Shown here: positions 11,940 to 23,400 of the stretch, one piece after another
Numbering within the stretch: the stretch's first letter is position 1
How the letters are laid out: each line of letters opens with the position of its first letter
From: Flectonema sp. DT1601
Lineage: Eukaryota; Euglenozoa; Diplonemea; Diplonemida; Diplonemidae
Length of the DNA: 64,000 bases
Assembly (NCBI GenBank): GCA_964019425.1
Contig: OZ025793.1
Location: 310,001 to 374,000 of the forward strand
Direction: 5' to 3'
Notes under the pieces: generated by a model
Database searches by the model: none
Told to the model about the DNA's origin: nothing
What the model saw: only the letters and a program-made list of their open reading frames with translations
Translations under genes and position numbers: made by a program

Positions 11940-12919
11940 AAGTATAGCTGAGGATTAGAAATTATCATCAAACAGAAATAATCAGGTTGAGGTTATTAAT
12001 ATTTTTAGTAAAGTTATTTAATTACGTTATTCAGCGTGTTGTTTAAGGTGGACAACACCAACAAACTCGTCTACCTGCTTCCGGGGCATAGATTTATACT
12101 GCACTGTTCTCTTGAAGGAAGGAATAAAATATCAAGTCACAACACGCATAACCAAGAAATAAAGACGATAGCGGGTTGGACAACGGGTGGCGAGGAGGGA
12201 GAGCATGAGGGGTGTCACAGGAAGAGCCTCTTGTCTCCTGTAATTATGATGTATATTCGTTTATGTATCTTTTCGTTTTTTGTGGTTTTCATCGTTTTTT
12301 TTGTTATTTTTTTCTTTTTTTACTTTATTTTCTCGCTGGTATCCCTGGATGGCAGCACAAGTTAATTTACTTCACTTCATATTATTCGGATCTTGTCGGT
12401 TTTCGTACATCCTTCTTAAAATGGGAGAAATGTGGAAAAAAATTATTTTATTTTTTTCTTTTGCCTTTTTTTGTTATTTGCAAAAATTAATAAGATCCTC
12501 GGATGGCAGGCAGAGCAAGTGCTAAGATCCAGAAGTAACTAACTCGCATTTTAAATTTAATTAATCCGCCACTGCCAACACAAGTCAGCTGGAAGGCATG
12601 CTGTATCGAAGTCGGTTGTTGTGTATTCCCAACAACTTTTATTTTTTTTTCCCCATTGTTCTCGTTTGGAAAAAACTTTACATACAAAAAAAAATAAAAT
12701 AAAATTAAAAACGACAACAACAACGGTGGATAGAACAGGGAAGTCCAATTATGAAATGAAATAAGGAAAAAACACAGCCAGAAAAAAGACAGGAAGAAAG
12801 AAAGCGGTCGCGAACACCCACATTCAGATCTAACGAGTTATGCCTGAAGCCTTCACAGACACACTGCGTAATAGTGTGATACCACACAACATAGTTAGTA
12901 TTAATAATTATCAGTCAAT

Positions 12920-12958
<39 letters not shown>

Positions 12959-15900
12959 CAAAAAAAAAAATGCAAAATTTCGTAAGACAACAAACAAGCT
13001 GGTTTCGGCTAAGATTAAAAACAATATAGTTAGTATCATTAAAAACAATATAGTTAGTTAGTTATTTAATCTAACTTTACTATACTATGAGTTCTCGAGG
13101 AGGTAACTCACAGCAACAGAAGATCTAATACGTAGCCGTCTCCGAAGACTCGGCAACGGCTTCACACATTCTTCATTCTTAACAAGAATCACCTTTGTAG
13201 CCAGAGGGTCCACATACTAAGTATTTGTTGACCAGAAATATAAGGAGAAGCAAGCCACTCCTTAGTTATGTACGGAAGGACACGACGAGCCACAACGTGT
13301 ACCTTGTTGCGTCAATAAATATTTCACTTCTGTTTTTTTTTTTTATTCTCTTTCCTTTTCATTCCCTTTCGGGTGCTATTGGAACAAAAATTTTACATAA
13401 ATAAATAAATAAATAAATTAAAAGATCTTTATAAAAGATTGGGAAAGAGAATCCGCACTAACGTTTTCTGAAGTCTGTGCTGTCTTTCCCAACTGACTAA
13501 CGAACGTTCACAAAATTAAAAGTTTTTGTGTTTTTTTAGTTTTGTTGTTACCGTTTTTTTTTTTTTTTTTTTTTTCGACGCAGATAAAATGAAATACCAG
13601 CATACAATCAAAATTTGGGAGCCTGACTTGGAGTGAACGGAAACTGGCTCGCACAAAGTACCAAATTGGGAGAGCTCAAACGGTAAGAGGATGAATCGTG
13701 ATCAACACAACCAATAAAACAAAAAACACATATGATACAGCAAACTACTCTAGGAAACGGAAACCAGCGTATTTCTCAGTTTTCTTTGTGCCTTCTCAAC
13801 TATGAGGATCACAATACTTACCGTAAAATGAAACATTCTCTCGAAAAAAAAAAAATGATGAATTTTTTTCCTCACAAGAACAATTTTTACAACGCATAAT
13901 GAATCAGCAACGATATCTTCGTTACTGTTATTGAAAAGCTCATTTACTGGTTTTTAAATATTAAACGTAAAAAAAAAAAAAAAAGGGAGATCAGGAGAAT
14001 TGATCATCTGTTGAAAAATGAATACTTATTTTAAACATAGCTCACGACAACAAAGGGAGCCTATCTGTAGCGTATACCGAGAGTAAGAAATGGTTGATTC
14101 AGTTCGATTCTCGACATAGTTCATATTTTTTTTTATTTTCTTTTTTCTAAAAATTCCCCCGCTTTAAGAAACAAAACAGAACACTACTGAGCCAGAAGCT
14201 TTTCAAGGTGCTAGCTTTTATTTGTTTTGATTGTGGTTGCGAGTTGGTTCAACTGCCTCAGGCAGTTGAATAAGACGAAGTGTCTACAGTGAAGTTACCA
14301 AATGGGGGGAATACTCACTGAGGTGTTTTTTTTTTAACCAAAAACGAGAAATATAAACTCCACGCGAGATATATATATAAATTGTGAGAAAATTCCCTTT
14401 ATTATTTTTTTGTTGTTTTTTTTTTTTCCATTTCGTAACAAAAGAGTCGCAGATCACCACACTATAGTAAAACAGCAGGGACCATGCACTCGGTATTAGT
14501 ATAAGGAAAACAAGAATAATGTATCAAATTATATCCTATTTTTTTTTATTGTTCTTAAGCGATTTCGTTCACAAGCGGAAATCTAAGTTTGTCTATCAGA
14601 GTAAGCAGACAGTTAAGCATTCGCCCCTGGGTAACAGTGGTGTAATATAACAGCAGTTTTATGTTTGTTTTTTTTCTTTCTTTCCCTTTTTTTTTTTTTT
14701 TTTTGTTAATTGATACTTCCAGCAGTATGAATTTCATTACTTGTTTTGAGCAAGCAAGGATATTGCCCACCTCAGGTTTTAATTCCTATTTATGTCCTTG
14801 TCAAGGAGAAGTACGCCAGCACTTAATTTCACCAATGGCAAAAGAACAAAACACGGAAAATAAATGTACCACTAGACATCTTAGTTTCAATCACAATAAC
14901 AGCTGCGAAGGATAAGAATTATCTGTACTTGAATATTGATTGCTGCTATTATACTAAAATGATAAAAAGAGATAAATGAGGGGCGTGTAACCAGCTAAGT
15001 TGACAGGTCATTAGCGAACCTACTAACTCCACCTCAATGCCACCTGCTTTGTATAAGTTGTTTGGAAGTTGTCTACAACAAAAATAAGAACAGATACTAG
15101 ATGACTATTTGATACATCCAGTTAGTCACCAGTATCACAATACTCCAACCGGTGAGTATGATAAAAAAGAAACAGTTGGTTGACTTTGATTGAATTTTTT
15201 TTTTTTGCCTTAAGAATAACCCAAAAAACCAGACTACATAACGACAATCAGTGAGGAGGTACTGTATCTCTCTCTCTCTTTCTCTCTTTTTTTTTGTTCT
15301 TTTGTTTTTTTTTTTTTTGTTTCTCCCATTCTTGGGGAAATCAATCAACAATTAAGTTTAACAGTGAGAGAATCGCTGCCCGACCTTGTGCTAAATGCAA
15401 ATTAGCCAGAAAGAGGATAAAGCATTCATACGTAGTAAGTAACTCGGCTGTACTAATTGACGGTAGTAACAAAACAATACTAAGACGTGAAATGTGCATG
15501 CGAGGACGATGGTAAGAGTTGTTATTATTATGTTCCATCGCTTGCAACGAGAAGAAAAACCTTCTATCTCAAATTGTCTGTTTTTTCCTTGTTCCAAACA
15601 GGAATGGTGTACGTTGCTGACCACAAAGGCTCTGTGGATATTTTGTCTACCTTAAGGGACGCAACATTGAAAAAGAAAATTAGTGGAAAGATGCGGCTGA
15701 AGATATAAATATGAATCCCTCCACAGTGATCAAGAATATTTTGTTGAGTCATTGCGTGATAGGTACGGTTGTTCTTACACTATAAGGCAACAAGACCTCA
15801 TCAAATTATCTTTCCTTACCAAACCGCACAAAAGCTGTAGCTGAGGGGAAAAAACTTTTTCCACAAAAAAAACGCATGACAAAGATCACGACTACCGTAC

Positions 15901-16985
15901 TGTTTGTCTATTTTATGGAGAGCACGCTCCACGAAGGTGAAAAAAAGAAAGTTGCGCATGACAGTTTTTTCAACTGTCTGGGCAAATAGTCCAAACTAAT
16001 AAAATATTTTTATTTTCAATACTCCCTCAAAAGGAATAGTTCAACATTGGTAATATGATCATCTTATATAAATGGAACAGCATAAGTTTTAAACTGGTGA
16101 TGTGTGACGGGGATGGAATCACGAGGAAGAAAAAACACAGAATTATTTCTCGAACCAAGAACACAGAGAGACTTGGCATCACGTAACGACTTCGCCACAT
16201 GTGAAGTACACTACGTGGTCGCAAGTTAGCATTTACACGACAAGAAGTGAAGGGAAAACAGAAAGTTACTCAGATGAGGGAAGGCATCGTTTTCAGCCCT
16301 GGGAGGGTTGTTTGGGATCAAGGCTAAACACTTACGGGAAATACAATGAAACCACAAGTGGCTTTCTGTCAGAAAAAACCATCCAGCAAGAAAGGAAATA
16401 GCTTCGCTCTCAAGGCACAAATACCACCTCTGTGCTCAATGCTGTCAACATTATTAATCACATTGTTCATCACATTCTCACATGATAACAAAGCGACAAG
16501 AGAGGCTAGTTTAAGAATCTTGTGCAGAGAACTCAACATGGCTTCACTCCTCTTAGTATTTTAAAGAAGGAAATGGTTTGTTTTTTCTTCTTAAGTACTT
16601 GGAAGCAACAATTCCTTCCCTGCCAGCTTGGGATTTTTGTGCAAGAACAGAGTAATAGGGGGAAAAATAAACAGAAAAAAAACGTTGAGCAGACAAGGGA
16701 ACCAAACTACTTGACATTCTTCAAGGAGACTATGCCTTGGGGATTAACTATTTCACGCTTAGTCGCCTTAGCTTTATGCATTGGTTTTTACAGAGACAGC
16801 GACAGCATGAATTAGAGGACCTTTAAAAGGATAATTGGTACATAAACTAGACCTACTTAACTGAAACTATCTCACTAACAACTTAAGTTGCCAGAGCGGA
16901 AAATATTTGAGCTGGTTTGTTGCGGCTCTGTATTCTTGTACGATTCTAACCAACACATAAGACAGAATTACAATTATTACAATTC
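11940..16985. other. Five kb without a recognisable gene
   Basis: The stretch is A/T-rich with homopolymers (A35 around 12921-12955, T runs near 13555-13575 and 14690-14704, CT-rich near 15268-15320). The least biased segment, 13085-13325, has balanced composition but no long open frame. It could be UTR or a non-coding transcript. Nothing firmer can be supported on either strand. Confidence 0.5.
12092..12098 (-). promoter_or_regulatory. Candidate TATA box upstream of the kinase gene
   Basis: TATAAAT on the minus strand lies about 175 bp upstream of the kinase start codon, in a locally more GC-rich stretch. A possible 5' UTR donor (CAG|GTAGAC at 12074) and acceptor (CACTCACAG ending at 11930) lie between them. 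If transcription began the usual 25-30 bp after this box, that donor would be missed, so the two proposals compete. Confidence 0.25.
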
Positions 16986-16993
16986 AGTTTAGT

Positions 16994-19228
16994 TCACTCT
17001 GCAAGTATGTAAGACATCCAGACAGTTGGATCTAAAATGTGAAGGACGTACTTTCTAACAACAGGGAGAAGCTCTTCATAGCTGAAGGTTTCTTGGATTT
17101 CAGCTCCGACTTCTTGAAGCATGGAATCGAAGATGAAACTAGGAGGGGGCTGAACACCAATTTGGTTGCAAATATCATCAATAGCATCCTTGATATGACT
17201 TCTGAATAAGAATCCAGTTCCTTCTTCGTCATTCGCAGCAAATGTTGATTCAGTTACTTGTCTACACTTAGAGAAGTCAAGACAATATTCCATCCACTTA
17301 GCAGCGTCAACACCTGAGTTAAGCTTCTTAAGAGATGTCATAATTTCTTTTGCTGCCTCTTTTTGCAACCCCACACTTGGTAAGCCGAGTGTTACTGGCA
17401 CTTGAATACTTTCCCCCTGCCTGTCAATTTCCACTAAAACATTACTCTTGTGGTATACGCAGCTGCTAACACTCAACTCTCTCTTTAGCGATGCAGGTGA
17501 GTTGACCTCCCAGCCATTCACAGAGGCTATCCTGTCATCCTTAATAATACCAGGGATGTCTGAGTAAGTAACATCTAAATCGTCATTAGCTGATAGCTCA
17601 AGAAACCCAGAAGGAAAACAGTTTCCCATGCAAAGACCGTTATGAAGAGATATCAGGCGATCTCTTATAAGCAATAAGCATTTCTTGCACTTGGTACGGG
17701 AGCCTTCGCCGTAGATTACATCGAGAAACAAAGCTCTGAGATACGGGAAGAACTCATCAAAAGAGATAACACCGTTACCATCATCGTCAATTTCCGTGAA
17801 TGCTTCATCTGCGGATTCTTTAGAAGGAGGTTCCACTCCAGAAAGCTGTGATAAGTTCGTAAAAACTCCGTACATTTCCTCCTCATCTAAATATCCGTTT
17901 CCATCAAGATCAGCAGCTTGGAATGCAGCTTCAATGTGTCGAGTGCATGCTACTGGATTAGACATAAAGTCATCCATCACTTCTGCATTGATGGTCGGGA
18001 AAATCTTAACGAGCCTCGATAATCTTTTCAGTCTGCTTACTTTTGCCGCTTCAGTTTCCGGTCCAACAACAACAGGGCAGCTAATTACTCCTCTCTGTAA
18101 AGATGAGCGCACTGGTATATGATTCTTAGGCTCTGGTTTACCTAGAACTTGAGTCTTCCACTTGAGAATATCCTGTGGATGACGCACAACGTGAATTTCA
18201 ATTATAGTTCCTTGAAATACCTCACTGCGAGGCCCGACTGCTCTGTTGAAGTCATTTCTACTTTGCATTTTGAAAGATCCGTGCTTTGGAGTAACAATCT
18301 TTGTTATGTAGTCACCCTTTTGCAGACCGCCAAGGGCAGCAGAACCCTCGGGAGTGACAGAAGTTATTTTGAGGTCCTTCGAAATTTTCATTTGTAGTGA
18401 TCCGACTTGCCCAAAGGGCATGCATCGAATTTGGTGAGACGCAAGATACTTTTCCTTCAAAGATAAACCACATTGAGAACATTGGACAAGGTCTGTAACA
18501 CATGTTGCCATATGGTCTTCAAGAGTGTCAGCTGTAATTTTGAGGCAACAAACACTACATTCAACCAGTCGTTTTGGGCAGAATTTCCTTTCATGTAAAG
18601 GCATGCCCACGGAAGGATCAACTCTTTGAGAACACGCATCACAATTGGCAAGTGAACAAGTGGTCATGTGATCAGGTAATTCTTTAGCAGTCATGTGTTT
18701 ACCACAACTTTTGCACTGCACAGGTCTCTTGGGGCAAAACTTAGTGAGATGTTCTTCTAACGATAAGCTAGTACTACTTCTTTCACATTGTGGGCATACC
18801 CAACAAGCTGAATTATTTAATGGGTTACTAATTGATGAACCGAGGTATGTTGGAGACCTCACCAATGGAACGTACGTTGGAGATCTTACTGCAGGATGTG
18901 GGATCGTAGGTGACTTGCCGTCTTTGTTAGGCGATACGACTGTTCCGGCAAGAGATCCCCCACTTCTCTGACAAAACGATGAGCTCATCGACCAACAGGA
19001 ATTTCTTCTAAACATCGGCGTTATCTTAGACTGCGATCTCGCTTCACTTAAATCCATGCAACTCCCTGCACCACACAACATCAAATCTCTCACATTCATT
19101 TCATTTCTCTCAATATCAGAGCTGCTATCCGAGTTAGAGATCGATTCCTCATCAATGTAAAGAATGTCAGGTTGCTGCAATGTAATTTTTATACTCCTCT
19201 CGAGCAAAGCCTCTTCTTTCCCTCCCAT
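16994..19228 (-). CDS. TRAF-type zinc-finger / PDZ / EF-hand protein, 744 aa
   Basis: The start is the ATG at 19228. The frame stays open upstream only through a likely intron: the acceptor TTTTTTCCTCCAG ends at 19250, so the codons before it are not counted. Order of parts: Ser-rich N-terminus with two RSPTY motifs (115-128); a Cys/His-rich block (142-269) of paired C-x2-C...H-x3/4-C fingers like TRAF-type zinc fingers; a PDZ-like domain (278-350, with a GLQKGDYI turn); an EF-hand pair with full loops DLDGNGYLDEEE (440-451) and DDDGNGVISFDE (481-492), which should bind calcium; a second PDZ-like region (about 543-615); and a C-terminal helical part with a degenerate EF loop (about 666-675). 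It looks like a soluble calcium-responsive scaffold. I know no named protein with exactly this order. Partners are unknown. Confidence 0.85.
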   Translation of the reverse strand: MGGKEEALLERSIKITLQQPDILYIDEESISNSDSSSDIERNEMNVRDLMLCGAGSCMDLSEARSQSKITPMFRRNSCWSMSSSFCQRSGGSLAGTVVSPNKDGKSPTIPHPAVRSPTYVPLVRSPTYLGSSISNPLNNSACWVCPQCERSSTSLSLEEHLTKFCPKRPVQCKSCGKHMTAKELPDHMTTCSLANCDACSQRVDPSVGMPLHERKFCPKRLVECSVCCLKITADTLEDHMATCVTDLVQCSQCGLSLKEKYLASHQIRCMPFGQVGSLQMKISKDLKITSVTPEGSAALGGLQKGDYITKIVTPKHGSFKMQSRNDFNRAVGPRSEVFQGTIIEIHVVRHPQDILKWKTQVLGKPEPKNHIPVRSSLQRGVISCPVVVGPETEAAKVSRLKRLSRLVKIFPTINAEVMDDFMSNPVACTRHIEAAFQAADLDGNGYLDEEEMYGVFTNLSQLSGVEPPSKESADEAFTEIDDDGNGVISFDEFFPYLRALFLDVIYGEGSRTKCKKCLLLIRDRLISLHNGLCMGNCFPSGFLELSANDDLDVTYSDIPGIIKDDRIASVNGWEVNSPASLKRELSVSSCVYHKSNVLVEIDRQGESIQVPVTLGLPSVGLQKEAAKEIMTSLKKLNSGVDAAKWMEYCLDFSKCRQVTESTFAANDEEGTGFLFRSHIKDAIDDICNQIGVQPPPSFIFDSMLQEVGAEIQETFSYEELLPVVRKYVLHILDPTVWMSYILAE

Positions 19229-19750
19229 GTTTACTTGCAAAGGGTGGGGCTGGAGGAAAAAATAATATGAGTGGAAAAAATTAACTTTGAAAATTAGAAA
19301 CAAGCAACAGAGTTATCCGACTTGCAAACCAAGTAGTGCACTTAAACTATTTAAAAAAAATAAAAGAAAGTAGAACAAACAGATCGCCAAGTTGCTCACC
19401 GACTCCCCAGCGCTAACTCACAAGAGGGAGGTGCTGTTAATTACCTTGGAGGCTGCAATGCACTCCCCATGTTGCCCTATGATGGAAACTGTGAATCACA
19501 GTATGAGGAAGAGTTATTTTTAAAAAAAATGCAGCTGAAATTCAAAAAATTGTGACATTTTTGTGTGGTGAAAAATTTGAATAATGGAACTGTTGATGTC
19601 TAATCGGCTGCCCCGGGTGCTAAAATGAAAGATCGGTATATGGTTCTATATCCGGCCGTACCTGGTCGGATGTTTTACTCTGAAACAGTTACAAAGGCTG
19701 CTCGAAGCAAAGCAGTACCTTGTACATCTTACACTACACTTAGCCTATTT

Positions 19751-19951
19751 CTATTTTTGATTAGGCTTAGCTCTTTTGGCAACTTTTACTGCTGACTTTC
19801 TTCGTTTTCCTACCGGCAATGAACCGATAATAGAACTAGTTGAACGCAGCGATCTGAAACTGGAACTAGAACTAGATTCACTAACAGAGCAAGAGCCAGT
19901 AGAAGACTCACCAGAATCTGAGGTGGGTTCAGTTGTTTCTGAAATAGCCAA
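19751..19951 (-). CDS. Possible terminal exon: Ser-rich then basic tail
   Basis: The minus-strand open frame is acidic and Ser-rich, then ends with a Lys/Arg stretch (KRRKSAVKVAKRAKPNQK) that could be a nuclear localisation signal. An acceptor-like TGGCTATTTCAG lies inside the frame. No upstream partner exon was found. It may be a real C-terminal exon or low-complexity chance. Confidence 0.2.
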   Translation of the reverse strand: MAISETTEPTSDSGESSTGSCSVSESSSSSSFRSLRSTSSIIGSLPVGKRRKSAVKVAKRAKPNQK

Positions 19952-20119
19952 CTTTCATCGCAGCGGGAATGAAATCAGCGGTGCAAAAGCGATTAAAATG
20001 GTTATTCGGTTTTAAGTTTTACTCCCTATTTTCACCCATAAAATACTGGAACCCTAAAATGGACGGTTATTTTTGGAATGACTAATATAACTAAACTGAG
20101 AGGAATACAATAAACTTCA

Positions 20120-20248
20120 CAAGCAATACTTAGTAATACTATTTCGTCCTTCACCCCTTTAAGCAAAGCAAGGCTAAAGTTCCGATCATTCGGATCAGAA
20201 TGGAGGGACATCGATGAAAAAGCAGAAGAAGAACTCCAAGCCTTCATA
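20120..20248 (+). mobile_element. Diverged fragment of the R2-like LINE
   Basis: The plus strand reads about 43 codons that align with the N-terminal region of the LINE at 45.7 kb. This copy has FTPLSKARLKFRSFGSEW; the LINE has FTPLHPSRLKFRSFGTEW. The next residues also match (RDIDEKAEEELQAF against KDIDVSAAEKLQTF). The match then ends at a stop. It is clearly related but much more diverged than the two LINE copies on the right, so it is an older insertion or a sister family. Confidence 0.65.
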
Positions 20249-20251
20249 TAG

Positions 20252-20440
20252 ACTGATAGAAAACTGATCGGCGCAGTAAACAATGTTGCTCAAGACATTA
20301 TGCTTTATTTTTATCTTCCTTTTTTTATAAATACTGGTTTGCCATGTTAAGACAGATAGAAAACGGATCGGCATCATTAAACAATGTCGCTCGAGGCATT
20401 ATACTTTGTCTTTTCTCTTCTTTTTTTATAAATACACCTG
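20252..20440 (+). repeat. Two diverged satellite-like units in tandem
   Basis: Two copies, about 100 bp apart, both run GATAGAAAAC-GATCGGC...AAACAATGT...CATTAT then a T run and ATAAATAC. The order of blocks (ATAGAAA, GATCG, AAACAATG, CATT) is the same as in the minus-strand reading of the satellite units at 28-59 kb. It directly follows the diverged LINE fragment. Confidence 0.5.
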
Positions 20441-20449
20441 CTACTCGTT

Positions 20450-21313
20450 GGTAGCAGGTGAAAGTTGGCTCGCACCAACCCCCACATTTGGATCATCTTC
20501 ATCAATCGGTACAAAGCAGCCAGCACCAGGTACAACGCAATTTTCAAAGTTTCCAACAATGCAGTGTTTGCAGTAGCAGGACAACGGCCGGTGTCCAACA
20601 GTGCCCCTCTGACAGAGAGCTAAAGCAGAATATGCTGCTGCGGATATCCTTTATACGAACTGTCGTTGTACGGCCTGCATTGGTTGCAGTGGCCAAAGAA
20701 GCAGTTGTAAGACGGGTCTCGACATAGTATGAGTGGTAGGTCACTCAAGCGGGTTAGCTGACGGCTCTTCTCAGGCCCACAAGTCTTATGTAAGCAGGAA
20801 GGACAAGTGCAACTTGCATGTGCCACCTGCAACGGCATCGAGGGTTATTCGGACAAGATTTGACATGAGCAGGCCTTTTGTCACAAAACTGAGCATATGA
20901 GATAGAGCGCAGAGGAGCATACGCCGGGGATTTCAAGACTACCGCGAAGTCACGGCAGGGTGGCTCAAGAAGCTTGTTGAACTTCGAATTCCGTCTTTTC
21001 GCGTTAGTGTGCGAGGTGCAGTTGTAGTTGTCTGAGGAGCACGCCTTGTCGGTTCTTGTATTCCCGAAGTGCTTGTATTTCCGAAGGCATGCGATGCAGA
21101 TGTTGCCTTTCTCCCGCTCCGATTTAGCATCCTCATTACCGGTCCTGGCAAATCCGCGACAACATACTCAGCTGGTATCTCGTGGCACGTGTGACACTTC
21201 ATTGAGAGAAGTTTAAGCTGGTGCTGAAGGGAATAATAAGTGTAGTTACGAGAAAAAATGCCAATCTCTGATGCATTTCCCTTTTTTTTCCAGAAAAAAA
21301 TTAAATGCAGCAA
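20450..21313 (-). pseudogene. Broken cysteine-rich coding traces
   Basis: Several minus-strand frames carry dense Cys motifs without one continuous frame. Examples are CTCPSCLHKTCG and CRDPSYNCFFGHCNQC in 20838-20620 and a frame with RPLSCYCKHCIVGNFENC at about 20590-20540 that ends at a TAG near 20451. A further frame (21313-20939) contains MKCHTCHEIPAEYV. C-x-C-x2-C and C-x2-C clusters of this kind occur in zinc-binding tails of transposon and orphan proteins. Possible acceptors (CTCTCTGTCAG near 20611) mean introns could explain some frame changes. I cannot name the family. Confidence 0.35.
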
Positions 21314-21884
21314 CAGGATTAACTTTTCCGTGCCTATAAAAAAGCAACAGGATTAACTTTTCCGTGTCTATAAACTGATTGTTTTTTTTTTTTAACCCTT
21401 ACACCACCGTAAGAACCCCCAAAACAACGGGTCCAAAATTTTACTGTTTTTCAAAAAGAGAAAAGGTACCCCCCCAGAAAACCTATGTACCAAACCGGAC
21501 ACAACTACCCCTACGGGTCAATAGCACCTGCCACCCGCACACCTAACGGTGCGTACCTTGGTGCGTTGCTGCACATTCAGCAAAACTAAAAATAAAGTCG
21601 GCAGTGTCGCACTAACGTACTCAACGGTTTCCATTCATAGCAGCTGCATGTTATTCCCTTCCCGTATTTTGAAAGGAATGATGTTTCTGCGCAACATCAT
21701 GTCAGAGGGAGCCCAAGTAAAGAGAATGCCAAATCACGGCCGATATTAAATCGAAAAATCAGATTTTTTCCCTGTTTTTTGAGCTTGTAAAAGCCCTCCG
21801 TGGTAGCGGAAAATACACGAACAACCCGCATCATGGCACAGCAGGTTCAGACACACAGGAGGATTACCACATTGAATGCAAGAA

Positions 21885-22030
21885 TGTCAAGGTTGGTCAC
21901 CTTGCCTATCAACGCACAACATTGGTGGTCTCTACTAGACCCTGAGTGATCCCACTGGATCTCTCATCGTTCATAGTACCTATGTGAAGTTATAAAATCA
22001 AAGGTAAACTATGAACTACAAATGCTATGA
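21885..22030 (+). repeat. M2 module, partial
   Basis: This matches the M2 repeat found at 25.6, 34.8 and 40.9 kb: it starts near AGAATGTCAAGG, contains GAGTGATCCCACTGGATC and ends near AACTATGAACTACAAATG. It is a fragment standing alone, outside the main repeat field. Confidence 0.7.
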
Positions 22031-22194
22031 AGATTTGAATTGCTACTCTCAGCTGGTGCAAGTCATTGTATTGTGTTTTATAAAGAGGTTTTTCTGATGC
22101 AGCTATTATTGTTATTGTTATTATTGTTGTTTTTGTTATGTCCCAAAAGATGTCTTGGAAGTTGACACTAAACCTTCCACCGTTTTTACACTCT

Positions 22195-22532
22195 ACCTCT
22201 CGTTTACACAGGCAAATAACAGGAACCTCATTCCTGATGCAGGAATGTTTCGGTGCTTATGGGTGCTGTCACTGGGTGCTATCGCGCTCTTGAGGCCGTC
22301 GCACCGCACTTGTACGTTGTCGGCTAAGTCGCCGCTGCAGCTGTTGCAGACTATAACGTCACATGCATCAGTTACAGGCGATAGCATCAACTTGATGAAG
22401 AGAGTGGCTCACCTGCACTGGAGCATGGATGCAGATGAAGGAGGAGGTTTGCCACACTGCCGCTGCTCCTCCACCTCTGAAGGAAGCTGATCGTCACTCG
22501 CTTGGTTTGCTTGGCATCTGGCATAGTTAATC
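22195..22532 (-). pseudogene. Possible Cys-rich exons, unrecognised
   Basis: A minus-strand segment has a good acceptor (GTTTTTTTTAG near 22535), an open stretch and a consensus donor (TGCAG|GTGAGC near 22414). A second open stretch (to 22193) has CNSCSGDLADNVQVRC, like half a zinc finger. The two stretches do not join in one simple frame. Together with 20450-21313 this may be one decayed gene. Confidence 0.2.
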
Positions 22533-22730
22533 GCCTAAAAAAAACAAAATAAACAGGTTTGTACTATTACCCTCTTAAGTGTTTCTTTGTGCCTGCTTGC
22601 CGATGCCTTGCAATCTTTTCTTCGCTGACGATTGGCTGGGATGCGACCCCCCGTAGGAGAGCAGAAGTGAAGGGAGGGCCGATCCCAAAAGGATCCAGCC
22701 CCTATCCCCCCTGTTGATTTATTCACTCCA

Positions 22731-23123
22731 GGTGTGAGTAGTTTTTTTGTTCTTGCTCTTCAGGGAGGGCCTTAGCCAAAAGCTAACAGTCCAAATCTCA
22801 CCTGGTAACTTAACTCTCTCTCCTGTTGTGACAAACACAAAATACACACACAGCTTACAGTGTGTTCTTTGTGTATGTTTTCTTCAGGTGTGAGTAGTTT
22901 TTTAGTTCTTGCTCTTCAGGGAGGGCCTTAGCCAAAAGCTAACAGTCCAAATCTCACCTGGTAACTTAACTCTCTCTCCTGTTGTGACAAACACAAAATA
23001 CACACACAGCTTACAGTGTGTTCTTTGTGTATGTTTTCTTCAGGTGTGAGTAGTTTTTTAGTTCTTGCTCTTCAGGGAGGGCCTTAGCCAAAAGCTAACA
23101 GTCCAAATCTCACCTGGAAATTC
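22731..23123 (+). repeat. M1 repeat, tandem, 156-bp period
   Basis: GGTGTGAGTA recurs at 22731, 22887 and 23043, giving a 156-bp period over two and a half units. Each unit has a 76-bp block that starts CAGGTGTGAG and ends CTCACCTGG (inverted ends) and holds the hairpin TTAGC-CAAAA-GCTAA. An 80-bp linker follows with the stem ACACAC...GTGTGT. The last unit ends CCTGGAAATTCAACTC. Confidence 0.85.
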
Positions 23124-23219
23124 AACTCCGTTTGTTAGCTGCTGGTGTAATTAAATCATTGCATTTGTTTATTTGTTATCTTTTACTACAATTACTGTTC
23201 TGGTCTGTTACTTCATTTG

Positions 23220-23400
23220 TCTTGTTTAACTTCAGTTATATCCATTTTACTTTTTATTGTTTCCCATCTACTTTTTATTTTCTATTAGTTCTGGTCAGAA
23301 ACTCCTGGGCAGCAAGAAGGAAAGTAGTTAAGTACTTCTGGGTGTTTGGCATCACCCCCCATAGTGAGCAAGTACAACAGGTAGCATTGGTAGTCGAATA
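23220..23400 (-). repeat. M2 module, partial
   Basis: This matches the outer part of M2: the segment around CCCATCTACTTTTTATTT and the piece with GGTGTTTGGCATCACCCC. It ends at about 23395, where the unique exon-like segment begins. Confidence 0.7.

Noticed and set aside
12840-13061. Lys-rich frame around the A35 run
   Set aside because: It is a translation of a homopolymer with no protein-like sequence on either side.
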